From Saccharibacillus deserti (GTDB lineage: Bacteria > Bacillota > Bacilli > Paenibacillales > Paenibacillaceae), in assembly GCF_013618475.1 (NCBI RefSeq), contig NZ_JABJVN010000005.1, positions 1-52,817 on the forward strand: a stretch of 52,817 bases of DNA, written 5' to 3'. The notes under the pieces are model-generated. The model was not told the DNA's origin, ran no database searches, and saw only the letters and a program-made list of their open reading frames with translations. This document shows positions 51,165 through 52,817 of the stretch, one piece after another. Each line of letters starts with the position of its first letter. The stretch's first letter is position 1. The translations under genes were made by a program, and so were the position numbers.

Positions 51165-51437
51165 TTGAATCCTACGATCGAACTGCTGCACAAGCACGTA
51201 TCCATCCCTTCCTATGCCCCCGAACCGCTGACCGACGAGCAGCGGGACGTTAGTTTCCGGGCCGCCAACCGGACGTCCGGCAGGACCATCCCGAAGGCTT
51301 CGCGGACTTTATCCGGCCGGTCGTTCCGATCCTGCAGGACCGAGGACTGTTCCGTACGGAATAACGAGCACGACACGCTTCGCGGCCTGCCGGAACTGCC
51401 TTACCCCGAGGACCGGCACGCCAAATCGCATCGTTGA
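51165..51437 (+). pseudogene. Fused remnant of a nitroreductase and an LLM-type monooxygenase
   Basis: TTG 51165 behind AGAGGGAAAG gives NPTIELLHKHVSIPSYAPEP, the N-terminus of an NfsA/NfrA-type flavin nitroreductase, for about 30 residues. From about 51283 another frame reads DHPEGFADFIRPVVPILQDR and GLFRTE, then HDTLRGLPELPYPEDRHAK, the C-terminus of NtaA/SnaA-type flavin monooxygenases. The middle of both genes is gone and frames shift, so a deletion fused two neighbours. Confidence 0.75.
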
Positions 51438-51458
51438 ATCAAAAAGGAGAAGTTAAGC

Positions 51459-52362
51459 ATGGATAAAAAATAAGAACGGGCATTATCGGAGGATCGATCA
51501 ACAACGGCTGGGCGAGAGGCACGCATATCCCGGCCCTTCGGCAGTTGGAAGAGTATGAACTGACCGCGGTCGGCACGAGCCGGATGGAGAGCGCGCGCCA
51601 AAGCGCGGAAGCGTTCGGAGCGGCCCACGCGTTCGACCGGGCGGCCGATCTGGCGGTCGTCCGACGTCGATCTGGCGGTCGTCAGCATCAACGTCAAAGA
51701 GCACCATGCGGCGGTCCGGGCGATCGTTCCCGCGGGCGCCGATTTACTGCGAATGGCCGCTCGGATCGAATACGGCGGAAGCTCTGAAGATGCGGCAGTG
51801 GGTCACCGAGAGCGGAATTCCGAACGCAATCGGCCTGCAGGCGAGGCAGGCTCCGGCCGTCGACTACGTCAAAGACCTGCTGAAGCAGGGATTCGCCGGC
51901 AAGGTGCTGTCGGCCAAGCTGAACCTGTCGATCGAAGGGATGGGCGGCGAATCCGACAAAGCCAACTCGTACCTGTTCGACCGCGAAGCCGGCGGCAACC
52001 TGCTGACGATCGTGACCGGCCACAATCTGGACGCGTTCACGTACATGCTCGGGGATTTCAAGGAATGGTCGGCCGTCACGGCGCAGCAGTTCGCGGAAGT
52101 TCGGATCACGGATACGGACGAGAGCATGGCCAAGACGACCGACGATCAGATCCTGATCAACGGCCTGCTGGAGAGCGGCGCCGCGGCCCAGGTCCACGTC
52201 CAGGGCGGCGTGAAGCACGGGACCGGCCTGACGATCGAAATCTTCGGCGACCACCAGGGCACGCTCGTGCTGAGCGCGCCGGCCACCGTCCAGTTCGGAT
52301 CGCACGGGCTGCTGGACGCCGTCGAAGAGTCGGCCCGCACCGGGAACCGGCACGTTTTTTGA
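51459..52362 (+). pseudogene. Frameshifted Gfo/Idh/MocA-type oxidoreductase
   Basis: ATG 51459 after AAAAAGGAGAAG stops in MDKK at an A-run; the next frame continues IRTGIIGGSINNGWARGTHI, the NAD(P) dinucleotide-binding start. Another shift lies near 51650-51665 (ADLA then DVDLAVVSINVKEHHAAV) and one near 51740 (REWPLGSNTAEALKMRQW). A long intact part follows, with GLQARQAPAVDYVKDLL and GHNLDAFTYMLGDF. It ends at TGA 52362, about 50 residues short of the family length. With several frameshifts it cannot be functional. Confidence 0.85.
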
Positions 52363-52455
52363 ACGAGTCGGCCGCCGCTTGCCGGAAAATGAAAAAGGCG
52401 CCGGCCGATGGCGGTGCCAAATCCCGGTGCCAAAGGCCGAAGACCCGGATTGTCG

Positions 52456-52492
52456 AAAAACCCGAAGCTCCAGCTTGGAGCTTCGGGTTTTT
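52456..52492. terminator. Strong bidirectional intrinsic terminator
   Basis: AAAAACCCGAAGCTCCA pairs perfectly with TGGAGCTTCGGGTTTTT around a 3-nt loop. It follows the decayed oxidoreductase by 94 bp. Confidence 0.95.
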
Positions 52493-52735
52493 GGCGTGCA
52501 TCCGGACATAAAGGGTCGCGTCGCGGAGCCACCCGGCGAATGCTAACGGAACCGGGAGACGCTTAGCGGTTGATTTGGAGGGTTTTGAAATTCTAACGGA
52601 TTCATACGACGCTTAGAATGAATTTGGGTTTGTTTTAGGCGAAAAAAAGGCGATAAAAAGCGGCTAACGGAACTACAATCCGTTAAAGTTCGGGAAAGGC
52701 TTGATTCGGCCCTCTAAGGGATATACAATCCGTTA
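52493..52735. repeat. Intergenic CTAACGGA / TCCGTTAG motif cluster
   Basis: No gene is present. CTAACGGA occurs at 52543 and 52593, each followed 7-8 bp later by GACGCTTAG; CTAACGGA occurs again at 52664, and ACAATCCGTTA occurs at 52674 and 52725. The motifs are inverse to each other, so parts can form hairpins. They look like a small dispersed repeat of the genome. Confidence 0.6.
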
Positions 52736-52817
52736 GCCGAGCCGAGCCGAGCCGAGCCGAGCCGAGCCGAGCCGAGCCGAGCCGAGCCGAGCCGAGCCGA
52801 GCCGAGCCGAGCCGAGC
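52736..52817. repeat. GCCGA pentanucleotide tandem repeat
   Basis: Sixteen perfect copies of GCCGA plus two bases reach the window end without change. The true length is unknown because the window stops inside the repeat, which is a typical place for an assembly break. Confidence 0.97.

Overview
The window looks like a chromosomal segment of a moderately GC-rich, spore-former-type Firmicute, most likely a Paenibacillaceae member such as a Paenibacillus or Saccharibacillus relative. This rests on strong AGGAGG-type ribosome binding sites, frequent TTG/GTG starts, an intramembrane-sensing (Bce-like) kinase, a GH36/GH78 carbohydrate gene set, a FusB-like EF-G-binding protein and many single-copy GNAT, DinB and APH genes. 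The genus is an inference. No rRNA, tRNA, CRISPR array, transposase or integrase was seen.

Region 1 (1-3.8 kb) differs from the rest. It is AT-rich (about 37% GC in one sampled line, against about 55% just downstream) and is built as gene-repeat-gene-repeat, all on the + strand. The genes are the tail of an unidentified gene, a GNAT, a NUDIX hydrolase, a SAM methyltransferase and a second GNAT. Between them lie five copies of a 74-92 bp element (141-232, 581-672, 1201-1292, 3022-3095, 3697-3778) and one 19-bp right-end remnant (1793-1811). Each full element folds as a basal stem ATAAC/GTTAT, an asymmetric conserved internal loop, a stem TATTCACG/CGTGAATA, and three small hairpins with ATNC loops. 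Stem sequences change in compensatory pairs between copies. The layout resembles an integron cassette array without an integrase, but the end sequences are not canonical attC boxes. A structured RNA is the main alternative. This is the best candidate for an undescribed system.

Region 2 (3.9-14.7 kb) is ordinary accessory chromosome: an APH-like kinase, a secreted helical protein coupled to an unknown gene, a seven-repeat RCC1 protein coupled to a RibD/DHFR-like reductase, small membrane proteins, a GNAT, a truncated CPT-like kinase, a zinc-dependent phospholipase C-like protein coupled to a TmrB-like kinase, a decayed DinB gene and a PAF-acetylhydrolase-like enzyme.

Region 3 (14.9-21.3 kb) holds two signalling operons. 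One is an OmpR regulator, a Bce-type kinase and an FtsX-like permease without the expected ATPase gene. The other is a CPBP protease with a DesK/LiaS-type kinase and a NarL-type regulator. A 13-bp tandem repeat separates them.

Region 4 (21.4-30 kb) carries a DUF3829-type lipoprotein, SnoaL-like, DinB, GNAT and alpha/beta-hydrolase genes, then a promoter and a hairpin-rich leader before a FusB-like gene, followed by an APH-like kinase, a C39-like peptidase and an SRPBCC protein.

Region 5 (30-45 kb) has a GH36 alpha-galactosidase, a phosphoesterase, a histidine phosphatase, a GrpB protein, an isochorismatase, an AraC regulator divergent from a GH78 alpha-L-rhamnosidase, a VOC protein, a four-gene cluster of unknowns, shikimate kinase and a RidA protein. 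Region 6 (45-52.8 kb) has a fused trehalose-6-phosphate synthase/phosphatase, a TIMP-like surface protein, a GNAT, ASCH-like and DUF3024 proteins, then a gene graveyard: an HxlR regulator with one nonsense codon, a fused remnant of two flavin enzymes and a frameshifted Gfo/Idh/MocA gene. It ends in a (GCCGA)n repeat cut by the window edge.
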